From contig CAJNDS010002120.1 of the NCBI GenBank assembly GCA_905221605.1, positions 55,001 through 119,000 on the forward strand: a DNA stretch of 64,000 bases, written 5' to 3'. The notes under the pieces are model-generated. The model had not been told where the DNA came from. It searched no databases and saw nothing but the letters and a program-made list of their open reading frames with translations. Positions within the stretch are counted from its first letter, which is position 1, and every line of letters begins with the position of its first letter. Position numbers and translations under genes: made by a program. This stretch comes from Symbiodinium natans. Its lineage: Eukaryota > Sar > Dinophyceae > Suessiales > Symbiodiniaceae. Positions 50,340 through 59,149 of the stretch are shown piece after piece.

Positions 50340-50585
50340 TCAGTCTGTCGATCTCCGTCTGTCACATTGCCCCATGAGCCCCTGCGCAGCGCCGCTGTGT
50401 TTAGGTGGCTCCTCCTCTGCTCTTTGTCTCTCTCCAGTGCTTTCTGGATGCCGGCTTCTGCCGATGCCTGTCACAAAGTTGTACGCAGTGTTCCCCGCAC
50501 GCCACCAGCCGGAGGGCACTCGACCGTTCCCCCTTCTCAAACAAGGGCGCGGAGTCGCGTAGGATTGCAAGAATGTAGTCGGCAT
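50340..50585 (-). CDS. Short ORF behind a relict spliced leader, unknown product
   Basis: The first ATG downstream of the SL relic at 50699-50711 (minus) opens an 81-residue frame ending in TGA at 50340. The product is basic and low in recognisable motifs (it contains SGWWRAGNTAYNF). No family is recognised. Because relict SLs mark reinserted mRNA copies in dinoflagellates, this is either a retrogene, a decayed piece of one, or 5' UTR plus first exon of a longer gene. The frame also continues upstream through the SL to 50876 without a stop, using non-ATG codons. Confidence 0.3.
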   Translation of the reverse strand: MPTTFLQSYATPRPCLRRGNGRVPSGWWRAGNTAYNFVTGIGRSRHPESTGERQRAEEEPPKHSGAAQGLMGQCDRRRSTD

Positions 50586-50698
50586 TATATCACAGCGAGG
50601 AATAGACACGTGCACGTATAGATCAGGTGGTTTCCCCCTATCGCTCTCTTTTTCGAAGGTGTCTCCTGCACAAAAGGTCGGGCTCGAGCCGCTCGTGG

Positions 50699-50729
50699 CT
50701 TGAGCCAAAATTATAGCTTGACCCAAACT
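50699..50729 (-). other. Tandem relict dinoflagellate spliced leader
   Basis: Minus-strand 50699-50711 reads ATTTTGGCTCAAG, identical to the last 13 nt of the conserved dinoflagellate SL (known sequence ends CCATTTTGGCTCAAG). Five bases upstream, 50717-50729 reads AGTTTGGGTCAAG, 11 of 13 matching the same segment. Such head-to-tail truncated leaders are known from mRNAs that were trans-spliced, reverse-transcribed into the genome and trans-spliced again. A 13-mer match is expected about 0.002 times by chance in both strands of 64 kb. Confidence 0.75.
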
Positions 50730-50804
50730 CTTCCTTCTTTCCTTCCGTCCTTTCTGCGCACTTGACAACCCGAATGTGGCCGAAGGCCTGCGTTGAGTTG
50801 GTGA

Positions 50805-50869
50805 GACGAGAGAGAAAAATCTCTCTCTTGCTCTTTCTCTTTCTCCTTCTCCTTCTCTTTCTCTCGCAC
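50805..50869. repeat. CTCTCT/TTCTCC pyrimidine tract
   Basis: About 65 bases of nearly pure pyrimidine on plus (purine on minus, upstream of the SL relic). Confidence 0.8.
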
Positions 50870-51712
50870 ATGCCAAGCTAAAAGAAGACTGCTCTCAAGG
50901 CTCCGAAGTTTGGCTCCGAAATAACACGGGCCCCAAAGCGCTCCAGATACCCTTCACGCCAAATGCTCGAAACCATGCAGCCCTCAGTTCCCAGCTGCTA
51001 GAAGTGACTCGGCAGCAGACGGCGCCCCCGCCTTCAGCTCTCTTAAAGCATTAAGGAACGCTTTGCGTCCTAGTGGGAGTTTTGGCCATGGGTCCGCCTG
51101 CTAGTCAACTTCTAGTCACCATTCACCTACAAGAACACGAATCATTTCGGGAACAGCGGGGCATGAGCGTAAGATTTTTTACAAAAAACACAAATTGCAG
51201 GATTTTGCGAAAGGTTTTGCAAAAATCTTATTGTCCGCACCTTCAGCAGCTGGGGGGGGGGGGGGCGCGTGCACAGGATGCAATTTCCAAAGGCCTGAGA
51301 CTCCATTCGAGATACAGCAAACGCTTCTTTCATCACCTGCGCGGGCGCAGAAGATTAAATCCGCCCTGTTCCACTAGGCACAAGCGCGATTTGATGCGAC
51401 TTGGCCTCCATGAAAGATGAGATATGAACTCAGTGCATTTCTGTGCGTTCCTTCCGATTAGCTGTTGACTCCGTGGTGCTGTCTCCTTAGGACTCCTGTC
51501 GCAGCATAGAGCAAATTGCTTTCAATTCTTGACGTGGCGAAGACTTGCCCAACACACGAACCGGAATGTTTTTGGGCTTCGAGCTTGATCAGTACCACCC
51601 TGAAGCCCTCCAAGCCCAGTTGCACCCCATATCGGACTTTGCGAAAGCAAAACCCCTCAAAGCTCCCCGCTCTTGTATCTACATGGTATCTACATGACAT
51701 TTTGAGAACCCA

Positions 51713-51793
51713 TTTGGGTTTACACCCAAAACATGATAGGATCCCCGTATAAGAAGGACCCCAACAAGGCACCCCCTAAAATCATAAACCCCC
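51713..51793 (+). mobile_element. MITE-like element, family C
   Basis: TTTGGGTTTACACCCAAAAC at the left, CAACAAGGCACCCCCTAAAA then TCATAAACCCCCA at the right. Confidence 0.7.
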
Positions 51794-51911
51794 ACATTTT
51801 TATCTCGCGCTGAATTCCCGAGCATTCCCGGGCCTTGACCCCAGCCGGCCCCTTATGGAGTTGCGCCAGAACTCGGAGGATGGAGTCCAACCTGAACCCA
51901 ACCGGAACCTC

Positions 51912-51994
51912 AACATGATCGCCCTTATACTAACAGGGTTTAGGGTTTAGGGTTTAGGGTTAGTCCTTAATCGGGATTATAATGGAACATCCCA
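51912..51994. mobile_element. MITE-like element, family B, split by a telomeric array
   Basis: AACATGATCGCCCTTATACT, AACAG, array, then TCCTTAATCGGGATTATAAT and GGAACATCCCA. The insert falls exactly inside the CTAACAGTCCTTAAT word of other copies. Confidence 0.8.
51937..51964 (+). repeat. Telomeric array inside a family B MITE
   Basis: About 3.5 TTTAGGG units between CTAACAG and TCCTTAAT, with no loss of MITE bases. Confidence 0.95.
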
Positions 51995-52201
51995 GCCTGA
52001 ACCCGCTTCGACTTAAGCTGTCAGTGCCTCACCCTTTGACCATTCTAAGCTACAACCCCCCCCCCCAAAAAAATGTTTCCAAAAACAGTCTTCCTTAGAA
52101 GGGAAATATAGGGCTGGCGGCCTCAGAAAGGTCGCTGCAGCTGAGGCGACATGGATATCTACAGGCCCATCCGATCTTCTATAAAGCCAGGATCTCCCTC
52201 A

Positions 52202-52306
52202 ACCTAAACCCTAAACCCCAAACCCCAAACCCTAAACCCTAAACCCCAAACCCTAAACCCTAAACCCTAAACCCCAAACCCCAAACCCTAAACCCTAAAC
52301 CCTAAC
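52202..52306 (-). repeat. Telomeric array rich in CCCCAAA
   Basis: About 15 units, about five CCCCAAA. Confidence 0.95.
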
Positions 52307-52401
52307 ACTCAGCATCCCTCGCACCCCATCAAGTCAGAACGTGAAGGAGCAGCGAGAAATCGAAATGGATAGGCCGTGTACGCTGCGGGACATCTGATGA
52401 A

Positions 52402-52500
52402 TACATTTTCAAGATACTCATAACCTCGGTTTTGGGAGGGAGAACCTACGTGGCAATAAATTTTCAAGATACTCATCACCTCGGTTTTGAGAACCTACGT
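52402..52500 (+). repeat. Tandem duplication, about 53 bp
   Basis: TTTTCAAGATACTCATAACC then TCGGTTTTG and GAGAACCTACGT occur twice. Confidence 0.9.
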
Positions 52501-52988
52501 TGCAGCTAGCTGCTTCGTAGGCAGGTGTGAAAGTAGCTTGTCAGCATACGCCACATAAATACTAGTGGATTGATGTCTCCTCTGCGCAGGAAGAACACGC
52601 GGAGCAGACGGCATCACGATGCACAGGTAGTGGATTGACACAGCCCCACTCATGGTCCGCGCACTATGTGGGACGGAGCTGTACACGCTATCATGAAGGA
52701 CCTGCAACCTGTAGTAGCCTAGGCCACACAAAGCTGCAACCCAGCGGCATCACCGCAACCCTGACGCCAGTAGTCTTGTAAAATAGTGCTGATGTTGCTT
52801 TGAGATCTTTTGAGTCGGCTATGGGATTCTTACCATGCCCTCCGAAACCATCCTCTCAGTTCCTTTGTTCAATCCTCCGCAGCACACTTTGATACAGTTT
52901 CACGGGCACTTGGCCCCAGGCTGGGCCGCAAGGGTATTCTCTTCGGCCATGCGTGGACGCTTGGCCTTGCGCGTGCTCTAGAGGACTT

Positions 52989-53111
52989 CCCAGAGAGCCC
53001 AATACCCCTTAATTCAGGAAGATAGCTTAAAATCACAAAGGGATCCTTATTATGATTTAAGGACTGTATTCCTGAATTAAGGAACATAGCTTCAATTATA
53101 AAGGGATCCTA
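52989..53111. mobile_element. MITE-like element, family A, nested or chimeric
   Basis: CCCAGAGAGCCCAATACCCC at the left. The right side is a second partial copy (GAATTAAGGAACATAGCTTC, AAAGGGATCCTAT) instead of the mirrored end. Confidence 0.7.
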
Positions 53112-53960
53112 TGGAACCGGTCAGGACTTGTGCAGCACCAGCAGAGCAGGCTTTGTAGGGTGATGCCCCGTTGCACTTCAAGGAAAGGGCCTGACGTCCC
53201 TTTAAGTCTCCTAGTGTTCATGAAAGAACCACAAAGAGCGGCATGATATTGGTTATTGCCTGGCACAACTCGCAGTCTGCTGGCTTAGCCTTGTGAGATG
53301 CCGAGAAACACATCAAACCACAGTTCTGCACGCGTCATAACTGAAAACTCGCACGCCAGCTCAGGAAAATAATAGTCCAGCCGCATTTTTCCTGCAGCTG
53401 AATCAGCCGCAACCAATTGTTGCAATGAAATTGTCTGCAAGCTCTATACAACACAGGAATCGCCCACCACTCATAGCTCATCTAACTTGTCAGTGAGTAC
53501 TGAAAAAACAGACACATTAAAAACAAAAAAGTCCTCCGCACAGCAATGAGAAAGCACAGAAGAGAGCAGAGAGTTCGAAGATGCGGAGAAAAAACACAAA
53601 GGAAGCGGCTCCAGCCTTCGACTCGTAAGCAGCGGTGCCGATTGCATCTCTCTCAGCAGCCATTGCCTGTGAAGGTTGCGATATGTTTACGAGATTGAGG
53701 CAAAAAAAGGGTTTCGAGCTCTGCCTTAAGGGTTGTTGCTTTATAGCTTGAATATGCAGCGACTGCAGAAAGGGCTCTGTGCAGAAAGCGCTTCTGTTCG
53801 AGCCTTGTGCTTCGCCTCTGACAGGCGGGCCAGAAGACATGCCTGCTCCTGAGATGTCCAAAGCCCCGTCTCTGAACAACGGCCCCGGCGATCATGACTT
53901 GTATGCAGAGGGGTGCAATCCTTGCGAGGGGCTTGTGATTTGATCCGTGAGACAGGGGAT
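53112..53960. other. Stretch without recognised genes or arrays
   Basis: Minus-strand open frames at 53517-53964 carry no recognised motif. Confidence 0.4.
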
Positions 53961-53967
53961 CCACCCA

Positions 53968-54021
53968 GAAACTCAGGAATATGCCTTAAATCAGATTAGG
54001 GTTCCTATTATAATTTAAGCC
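53968..54021. mobile_element. MITE fragment, family A
   Basis: CAGGAATATGCCTTAAATCA, then TTCCTATTATAATTTAAGCCC. Confidence 0.6.
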
Positions 54022-54051
54022 CAAGCACGTGCGCATGCGCGTACGTGCTTG
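54022..54051. repeat. GC-rich palindrome
   Basis: CAAGCACGT and ACGTGCTTG surround GCGCATGCGC, itself a palindrome; alternating purine/pyrimidine. It directly abuts the family A fragment. Confidence 0.8.
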
Positions 54052-54149
54052 TTCAACCTGTTTTACATGCCCCCACCCATAATTCTGTGCAGCGGTCTGG
54101 GAGGGGAGATTATAGGGCCACCTTCCCCAAACCCGCGTAAACGTGTCAC

Positions 54150-54193
54150 GGGTTTAGGGTTGTTTAGGGTTTAGGGTTTAGGGTTTAGGGTCG
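54150..54193 (+). repeat. Interstitial telomeric array (TTTAGGG)
   Basis: About 6 units with a TG slip. Confidence 0.9.
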
Positions 54194-54312
54194 GTCTACC
54201 CCTGGGCCGTGTCGCTCGCATGCGTGTCCGTGTGGTGGTCTTCCATTCTGAGGTCCTGGATCCCTTTTTTGCAAGTCAAGCGGAGCCACATCAATCGGAT
54301 CCCAACAGCTCG

Positions 54313-54353
54313 ACCCTAAACCCTAAACCCTAAACCCTAAACCCTAAACCCTC
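54313..54353 (-). repeat. Interstitial telomeric array (CCCTAAA)
   Basis: Nearly 6 units. Confidence 0.95.
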
Positions 54354-54449
54354 GTGGCATCTTCGATTGATCTTCCCAGCAAGCCAGGGACCCAACCCAC
54401 AGCTTTGCCACCGGAACTTGCTGCCTCTTCAGAAAAACACAAAGGAGTG

Positions 54450-54503
54450 TAGGGTTTAGGGTCTAGGGCTTAGGGTTTGGGTTTAGGGTTTAGGGCTTAG
54501 GGG
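54450..54503 (+). repeat. Telomeric array with exact 9-bp flanking repeat
   Basis: About 7.5 units (TCTAGGG, CTTAGGG, TTTGGG variants) between AAAGGAGTG at 54441-54449 and AAAGGAGTG at 54504-54512. Confidence 0.95.
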
Positions 54504-54723
54504 AAAGGAGTGCAAGAGTCAAGTGCGACCAGTGCGAGTGCTCTCTGACTCTGTGGTGGAGGCTCAAGGTAAGCACTTCCTCAGCCGTGGTATGAAAGTA
54601 TGCTCTTTCAAACGGGTGTGTGCGTGATGCTCAGCTGGAGCGCAGGGTCTAGCAGTCAGAGAGCATCCAACCATCAGCCTCAATTTGACCCCAAGCGACC
54701 TCTCAACTAACTTTGAACGAACA

Positions 54724-54784
54724 GCCCTAAACCCTAAACCATTAACCCTAAACCCTCAACCCTAAACCCTAAACCCTAAACCCG
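54724..54784 (-). repeat. Interstitial telomeric array (CCCTAAA)
   Basis: About 8.5 units with CATTAA and CCCTCAA variants. Confidence 0.95.
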
Positions 54785-54897
54785 ACACCCACGGGGGATG
54801 CCTCGGAGCTTCGACAGGCACCTCAACAGTTCGCATTGCGAAAGCCCACAAAGAGGTGCGAGGAAGCTTCATATGGATGAGACGGTGAGCCAGTAAC

Positions 54898-54943
54898 GGT
54901 TTAGGGTTTAGGGCTTAGGGTTTAGGGTTTAGGGTTTAGGGTG
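54898..54943 (+). repeat. Interstitial telomeric array (TTTAGGG)
   Basis: About 6.5 units, one CTTAGGG. Confidence 0.95.
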
Positions 54944-55356
54944 ATGTGCTACCACTTCCAATGGCCGCTCATGTGCTCTGTTTCGCGTGCACACCGACAT
55001 CCGGACAAATGCTTCAAGGCATTCAGAGAGAGGGCGCGGATGAGGGAGAGGATAGTGGTTGAATCGCATTAGTTGCTACCCAGCATGGTTGACAGTCTCC
55101 TGAAGACGGAGTCATCATGTGATTTTGGGCACTTTTTGGAAGTGGGGGTTCGTCACTTCTGAACTTTTAGACCTCGTTTCGTGACTGTTTTCCGAATCCT
55201 CGATTGATAGTTTCATCGGGTTTCGAGGTCTGCTCAGTGAATTCACATGCCTTCCGCAGGAGTGAAGTTCAAGCACCCGTCAACTCGCTCGCTCAGGAAA
55301 TGTCACGGGGCCATGTAACATGTACTGCGACTCCTTCCTAAGGCCTCTCTAAACTC

Positions 55357-55412
55357 GAACCCTAAACCCTAATCCCTAAACCCTAAACCCTAAACCCGAA
55401 GCCCTGAATCCT
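55357..55412 (-). repeat. Degenerate telomeric array (CCCTAAA)
   Basis: About 8 units, last ones CCCGAAG and CCCTGAA. Confidence 0.9.
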
Positions 55413-55571
55413 AGATCCCCTCCCATCCTTAGACCCTCAAATGCAGAGACCAGAACCTCCTCCTCGCCAGCACCCTCGGCAGAAAGCCTCGGCACGCTAC
55501 TCGGGCCACTTGGGTTCGCGATGCGAGCCCTGCAGGAGCAATGCTGCAGCAATCGAAGCCTTAGTCCTAAT

Positions 55572-55758
55572 GTAATAAAGAGTAAGAGGAAGAATGTAAA
55601 CAGAAACAAAATAATAACAACAATCATAATAATCATAATAATAAGAATAATAAGAATAATAAGAATAATAAGAATAATAAGAATAGTAAGAATAATAAGA
55701 AGAATAAGAAGAATAAGAATAATAAGAATAATAAGAAGAATAAGAATAATAAGAATAG
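55572..55758 (+). repeat. AAT/AAG microsatellite (AATAAG)n
   Basis: About 185 bases of AATAAG/AAGAAT repeats. Confidence 0.95.
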
Positions 55759-55760
55759 CC

Positions 55761-55840
55761 CCAAACCCTAAACCCTAAACCCTAAGCCCTAAGCCCCAAG
55801 CCCCAAGCCCTAAGCCCTAGACCCTAAACCCTAAACCCGG
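55761..55840 (-). repeat. Degenerate telomeric array (CCCTAAA)
   Basis: About 11 units with CCCTAAG and CCCCAAG blocks; follows the microsatellite directly. Confidence 0.95.
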
Positions 55841-56170
55841 CAGCATCCAAGGCCTGCACGCCTGCAGTCGAGCCCAGGCCGTGGCCTCAAAGCCGGAGAC
55901 GTTTCCATCAATTCTCTACCCGAAACTTTCCATATTTTGCCATCTTTATAACCCCCGAGACGGGGAGGAGGAGTGCCTGAGAAAGCACTGAGGTCGCAAC
56001 ACAGCTGTGGATGGCCCGGCCTGGCGGGAAAACCCAGCTTCAGAGGTGTCGAAGATCAACATGATCGAACTTGCATCCTCTACTTTTAGCTTAAGTTGCT
56101 CGGGTCTGCTCACACAGCTTCTCTGGTCATCTCCGACCAGGATCTCGACGCGACCCCACCCCCAACCTGC

Positions 56171-56611
56171 CTATTGCCAAGAGCTGCGTGCAGCTTGTGG
56201 TGACAACGCGGCTTTGCGCGGGATCATCGCCTGCCACAACCAGTTGCGGTCAACTTCATTCAGTGCTATACCTCGTAAATTATCATTGAGCCTTTTATTT
56301 GGTGTGGATGCCGGCATTACATGAGCACTCGCTCGCAAAGGCTCCATATGCCTTCTCACCGCGATGCGTCTCCAGAACTCTGGTGTGCAGCAAGACCCCA
56401 TTCCCTTCCTCTGAAGATTTCCGCAGCTTGCCCTCCCTGTGTGGTGCCACAGCCACATGCTGGCTTCTGATGCAGTTTGTAGGGGTGCATTGAAGTCGTC
56501 AAAACACTTCATCCATTGTCCACCCGCTTCCACCGTTAACAGCATCATATGTGCTCTTGGAGAATGTTGCACCGAGACACGATTAATTCTTTCTTCGACT
56601 AAGTGCGACAA
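56171..56611 (-). CDS. Open frame of 146 codons, unknown product
   Basis: Minus-strand open frame on the strand that carries all other genes. Segments such as GGQWMKCFDDFNAPLQ and LNEVDRNWLWQAM look protein-like, and the codons are mixed rather than repeat-derived. No ATG near the 5' end (the first codon is TTG). No domain was recognised. It may be one exon or chance. Confidence 0.22.
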   Translation of the reverse strand: MSHLVEERINRVSVQHSPRAHMMLLTVEAGGQWMKCFDDFNAPLQTASEASMWLWHHTGRASCGNLQRKGMGSCCTPEFWRRIAVRRHMEPLRASAHVMPASTPNKRLNDNLRGIALNEVDRNWLWQAMIPRKAALSPQAARSSWQ

Positions 56612-56941
56612 GTGCGAGAACCCGAGTCAGCATTTCGCCTGTGCCTCTTCATATAACCCGGCCCTTACACTGGTATCCTTGTGGGACTGGCGTTAACAGA
56701 CCGAAAAGAGTTCCGCACGCTCACACGACCAACAGAAGACCAACTGCCGAACCATAAGCCAGCGCATGCCAGTACTCTTCTGAAGACTCCTGGACCCCCT
56801 CCCATGAATGGTTGGGATTCCCGGGACTGAAGGCGCTCTCGAAGGATCACACACAACAAAGACTCAGAAGTTGCGCACAGCGCAGGCGCCTGACATTCGA
56901 AGCAGCGCCGTGACCTGGGTTTTGTTTGTTCTCTGTTTGGC

Positions 56942-56946
<5 letters not shown>

Positions 56947-56977
<31 letters not shown>
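56947..56977. repeat. CT microsatellite
   Basis: About 15 CT units. Confidence 0.95.
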
Positions 56978-57550
56978 AGACTCTACAAGCTGACTGTAGT
57001 CTCAAGAGTCACTGACAGAGGCTCGGCTTCGCATTTCTTCGCGTGTGACTGGCACGTGTCTGAAGTCTGGAACCACGCGGAATCGGCCACATACACTCGC
57101 TCTCAGGCGGACGCAATGCGGCCTGTGGCGCGCAGAACCTTCGTCTTTCCAACAGCATCGCTGTACATCCGAAGCCTCAACCTTTCTGATCCCAAGGGCT
57201 TTCAGACCATGGGCCTTTGCCCGAACACCTTCCTGAAACACCAGGCCCAGCGCTCTCGTATTCAGTTCCCCGGAGACTGGGTAACGGACAAGCCATCTAC
57301 CCAATAGTTTAGGATGGCCATTCCCGAAAGTCTACTGTCTACTACTTGCCAAACTGTTACTCGAAATTGTTGCCAGAAGTACCAGATGTTTTACTGGTGG
57401 GAGTCTCGGGCCTATGGACCAACCCGGGCTTCAGGGCAGCAAAGGCGGTCTCAGGAGGGGTTTCTGAACCTTCAACTGCATTCTTGCAAGAGCACGCCAC
57501 CCCCATCAACCATTCACACTGTCACGGTTCCACACTGCTTAGCACCACCC

Positions 57551-57628
57551 TATACCCTAAACCCTAAGCCCTAAAAACCCTAAACCCTAAACCCTAAGCC
57601 CTAAACCCTAAACCCCCTAGCCCCTAAA
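57551..57628 (-). repeat. Degenerate telomeric array (CCCTAAA)
   Basis: About 10 units with CCCTAAG, CCCTATA and CCCCTAG. Confidence 0.95.
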
Positions 57629-57821
57629 CTCCTTAGATCTCACACTTGCTTGCATGTACACTTTTGACACGTCGACTCTCGGCCTGCTGGGCGTGGTTTC
57701 GGCTGCCCAGCGGCGCCCGTGCTGCCTCCGACGTCGGCGACGCGGCTTTTGTTGCTTTGTTTCTTTTTGCATCTTTATTGTTGTCTTGTGGCTCATGGTT
57801 GCTCAGGGGTATCTCGTGAGT

Positions 57822-57892
57822 GTCGGTTCCTGTTCCTGTTCCTGTCCTGTTCCGTTCCTGTTCCTGTTTTTGCTCCTGCCTTGTTCCTGAGC
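57822..57892 (+). repeat. TTCCTG hexamer repeat
   Basis: About ten imperfect TTCCTG units, with TCCTGTTCCG and TTTTGCTCC variants. Confidence 0.85.
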
Positions 57893-58102
57893 GCACGGAG
57901 TCCAGTCGGAAACACAGAGGTGGCACAGAAATCCATGGGGATTTACATCCACGGTGCGCACCCATCCAGCAAGCTCAACACTCCTCGTGGGCCTTCCTCC
58001 CGAAACCACAAACCACGCATAAATTAGTCTTTACAACCCCATAATGTGGACTTGGGATGATCTAGGACCGTTCTGTCATCTCCTCGTCTGAGTTCACAGA
58101 TT

Positions 58103-58157
58103 AGGGCTTAGGGCTTAGGGTTTAGGGTTTAGGGTTTAGGGCAGGGTCTAGGGCTTC
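58103..58157 (+). repeat. Interstitial telomeric array (TTTAGGG)
   Basis: About 7 units, CTTAGGG and TCTAGGG at the ends. Confidence 0.95.
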
Positions 58158-58159
58158 AT

Positions 58160-58695
58160 CATGGTGCAAGCTTTGTGGACTTAGCCCTTGGTTGCTTCAG
58201 CTCTCCTGGCCAGCAGCCCACTCTGCAACCTCGGCGGCAGACATCTTTCGACCGACCCGCAGCTACCTTTTCACCTCTGTGAAAATGCTAAGAATTGAGT
58301 CACAAGATGTCACGAGTTACTACTTTCCAAACATTGCCCTAAATTTGTCCAGGCATGACCCAAGCGTAGTGCCGAAAGGTTGAGCGCCGCCCCTTCGGCC
58401 GAGATAACGGGCGCCTGGCCGATTTTTCAAGACGTACGGACCTATTTTCACGTGTGCTCATCTTATATAGGACATCTGGCATGCGGCATATGAATTGGAA
58501 GACTACCCTTCCAACTAAGTGACCGATGTCTCACTCTCAAGCTTAGAAGCCATTTACTGTTGGAACTTTCCGATGCCGGCTCAGATGCCTACAGTCAAAT
58601 TGGCTGGCGCCTGCAGTACAGCTTCCACGCACCCAGCGGCCTGAAGCATGCTCTCAGCCGGCTTCTCAACTCATGCAGGATCGAGCTCTTTCAAG
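58160..58695. other. Stretch without recognised genes or repeats
   Basis: Only a 63-codon open frame at 58192 on plus, no motif. Confidence 0.4.
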
Positions 58696-58699
58696 GCCT

Positions 58700-58742
58700 T
58701 TTAGGGTTTAGGGTTTAGGTTTTAGGGTTTAGGGTTTAGGGC
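58700..58742 (+). repeat. Interstitial telomeric array (TTTAGGG)
   Basis: Six units. Confidence 0.95.
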
Positions 58743-58898
58743 TAAGCCGAACAGTACCAGATTCAACTCTCGGAGGTGCCAGCTTCGGGCAGCTTCAGCT
58801 CCTAGCTGTCGGAGGGTAGACAGGCTGCGCCGAAAGAGATAAGGCAACCTGAGCCTATACAACCCGAATACAAGACCCCAGTACAAGTTCGATTCTAA

Positions 58899-58945
58899 CC
58901 CTAAACCCTAAACCCTAAACCCTAAACCCTAAACCCTAAACCCCG
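58899..58945 (-). repeat. Interstitial telomeric array (CCCTAAA)
   Basis: About 6.5 perfect units. Confidence 0.95.
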
Positions 58946-59041
58946 GGGTGTTTCGGCCTCGAGGAAGACTGGCAGGCTTCCCAGCTCTTTGGATCCAGCA
59001 AAGCTCATGATCCAGGGCCTCAGTGTCAGCTCGGGTAGGCA

Positions 59042-59139
59042 TTGGGATGTTCCCCCTTTTACTAACAGTCCTTCATAGGGATTCTAGTACCCCCTATTCT
59101 AATCCCTAATAAGGACTGTTCATATAAGCTAACATCCCA
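59042..59139. mobile_element. MITE-like element, family B, intact
   Basis: TTGGGATGTTCCCCCTTTTA to AACATCCCA; flanked by GGGTAGGCA (59033-59041) and CGGTATGCA (59140-59148), 7 of 9 identical. Confidence 0.85.
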
Positions 59140-59149
59140 CGGTATGCAG

